Of a stretch of DNA of 64,000 bases, positions 63,449-64,000 are shown piece by piece. The stretch is from JAALLB01 sp964502215 (GTDB lineage Bacteria; Pseudomonadota; Alphaproteobacteria; Rhizobiales; Rhizobiaceae). The notes under the pieces were generated by a model. That model saw only the letters and a list, made by a program, of their open reading frames with translations. It ran no database searches and had not been told where the DNA came from. Position numbers and translations under genes: made by a program. The stretch's first letter is position 1. Every line of letters begins with the position of its first letter. The stretch lies in the NCBI GenBank assembly GCA_964502215.1, contig CAZCUN010000002.1:1-64000 (forward strand), in the 5' to 3' direction.

Positions 63449-64000
63449 TTTGTTTTCCTTTGCACAGCTGACAGTCTTGTTGTTTTTTTGCGTACGAGTG
63501 GTTTTTTTGCAAGTTTATCTGCCCCTATGCCATGAAGCCTAGCATATGTGCCCGTAGATTTTTTCATCAAACTTGCATGTGTTCCCTCTTGGGTAATTTT
63601 ACCTTGTTCAACAACATAAATTTTATCGGCATTTTTAATGGTTGATAGGCGATGCGCTATGACGATTGTAGTACGTCCTTTTACGAGCTTATCCAAGGCT
63701 TCTTGTACAAGAAGCTCTGACTCGTTATCCAAGGCAGATGTTGCCTCATCTAACAGTAAGATTGGGGCATCACGCAAAAACGCTCTTGCAATTGAAATAC
63801 GTTGACGTTGTCCGCCTGATAGGTTTCCGCCAAGTTCACCTACTGGTGTGTCATAACCATTTGGTTGCTCTAAGATGAAATCATGGGCTTGCGCTAATTT
63901 GGCTGATGCATAAATCTCTTCTTCTGAAGCACTAGGCCTGCCATAGCGGATGTTTTCAAGAATAGAGCCTTCAAACATCATAGGTGTTTGCGAAACATAG
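63445..64000 (-). CDS. ABC transporter, fused permease-ATPase, C-terminal part (truncated by window end)
   Basis: The C-terminal 185 codons of an ABC protein whose 5' end lies beyond base 64000. Visible are EGSILENIRYGRPSASE (D-loop-side Q-loop region), the signature LSGGQRQRISIARAFL, Walker B ILLLDEATSALDNES and the switch His in VIAHRLST, all typical of exporters of the MsbA/LapB/HlyB type. Walker A is outside the window. A short basic tail (VRKKTTRLSAVQRKTK) ends the protein. Overlaps dapB by ATGA. Confidence 0.93.
   Translation of the reverse strand, partial: YVSQTPMMFEGSILENIRYGRPSASEEEIYASAKLAQAHDFILEQPNGYDTPVGELGGNLSGGQRQRISIARAFLRDAPILLLDEATSALDNESELLVQEALDKLVKGRTTIVIAHRLSTIKNADKIYVVEQGKITQEGTHASLMKKSTGTYARLHGIGADKLAKKPLVRKKTTRLSAVQRKTK

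Noticed and set aside
1..64000. tRNA, rRNA, CRISPR array, insertion sequence or prophage
   Set aside because: Gaps between genes were read for these; no cloverleaf-like sequence, spaced direct repeats, transposase or phage gene was recognised.

Overview
The window is a stretch of chromosome from an alphaproteobacterium, most likely a low-G+C (about 40% by eye), probably marine member of the Hyphomicrobiales (Rhizobiales). This rests on gene order and family content: hemC-hemD-mitofilin-hemY divergent from tsaD-gpsA; olsB and a hybrid kinase beside mutS; htpX-rsmB-heparinase-purH; an IalB-family exported protein; an SDHAF4 (DUF1674) protein; and an alphaproteobacterial RlmN. No prophage, insertion sequence, CRISPR array, rRNA or tRNA was seen. 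The genes are dense and mostly housekeeping.

Layout. 1-9.5 kb: BI-1 membrane protein; the tesA / ybbA-ybbP module (divergent); pterin dehydratase, YkvA-like protein, SPOUT RNA methylase, IalB-like protein and a membrane-fused spermidine-synthase-like protein. 9.5-16.3 kb: rlmN, three related small membrane proteins, a LysE exporter, argG, a membrane-anchored TAXI binding protein, GNAT. 16.3-27.6 kb: asd preceded by a Thr/Lys-rich leader peptide, then mutS, olsB, hybrid histidine kinase, a BKACE-family enzyme, comM and a class III cyclase. 27.6-38.7 kb: mrp, hemY-like, mitofilin-like, hemD, hemC, then tsaD, gpsA, EVE protein, YcaQ-like glycosylase and a CysZ-like membrane protein. 38.7-50.5 kb: adenosine kinase, a beta-solenoid/membrane protein of unknown role, pyridoxal kinase, UMF1-type MFS, purH, heparinase-like, rsmB, htpX, SDHAF4. 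50.7-64 kb: a TadG/VWA protein, a structured intergenic region with likely regulatory RNAs, acs, M15-like lipoprotein, GFA, nitroreductase, nth, DUF2244, Ada-like protein, LysR, patatin, two hotdog thioesterases, gpmA, dapB and a truncated ABC exporter.

The most interesting material lies between genes. (1) At 52233-52376, downstream of tadG, is a run of hairpins whose loops carry CCTCCTCCC or CCTCC, the hallmark of alphaproteobacterial Cuckoo (CcsR) small RNAs. (2) Facing it on the minus strand is an unannotated 28-codon ORF with a perfect Shine-Dalgarno, its own plausible promoter, a structured 3' region and a strong terminator, so a candidate small-protein mRNA or dual-function RNA. (3) Upstream of asd is a 40-codon leader peptide ending in a run rich in Thr and Lys codons, followed by hairpins that could mask the asd ribosome binding site: an attenuator sensing end products of the aspartate pathway. 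(4) A palindromic element appears complete before the ycaQ-like gene, where it supplies the ribosome binding site, and as a half copy inside the reading frame of the Ada-like gene, where it encodes part of an extra protein segment.

Functionally the genes cover amino-acid synthesis (argG, asd, dapB), tetrapyrrole synthesis (hemC, hemD), purine synthesis and salvage (purH, adenosine kinase), DNA repair (mutS, nth, Ada-like, YcaQ-like), RNA modification (rlmN, rsmB, tsaD, SPOUT), Fe-S and respiratory assembly (mrp, SDHAF4) and envelope lipids (olsB, gpsA). All calls are from reading the sequence; no database search was run.
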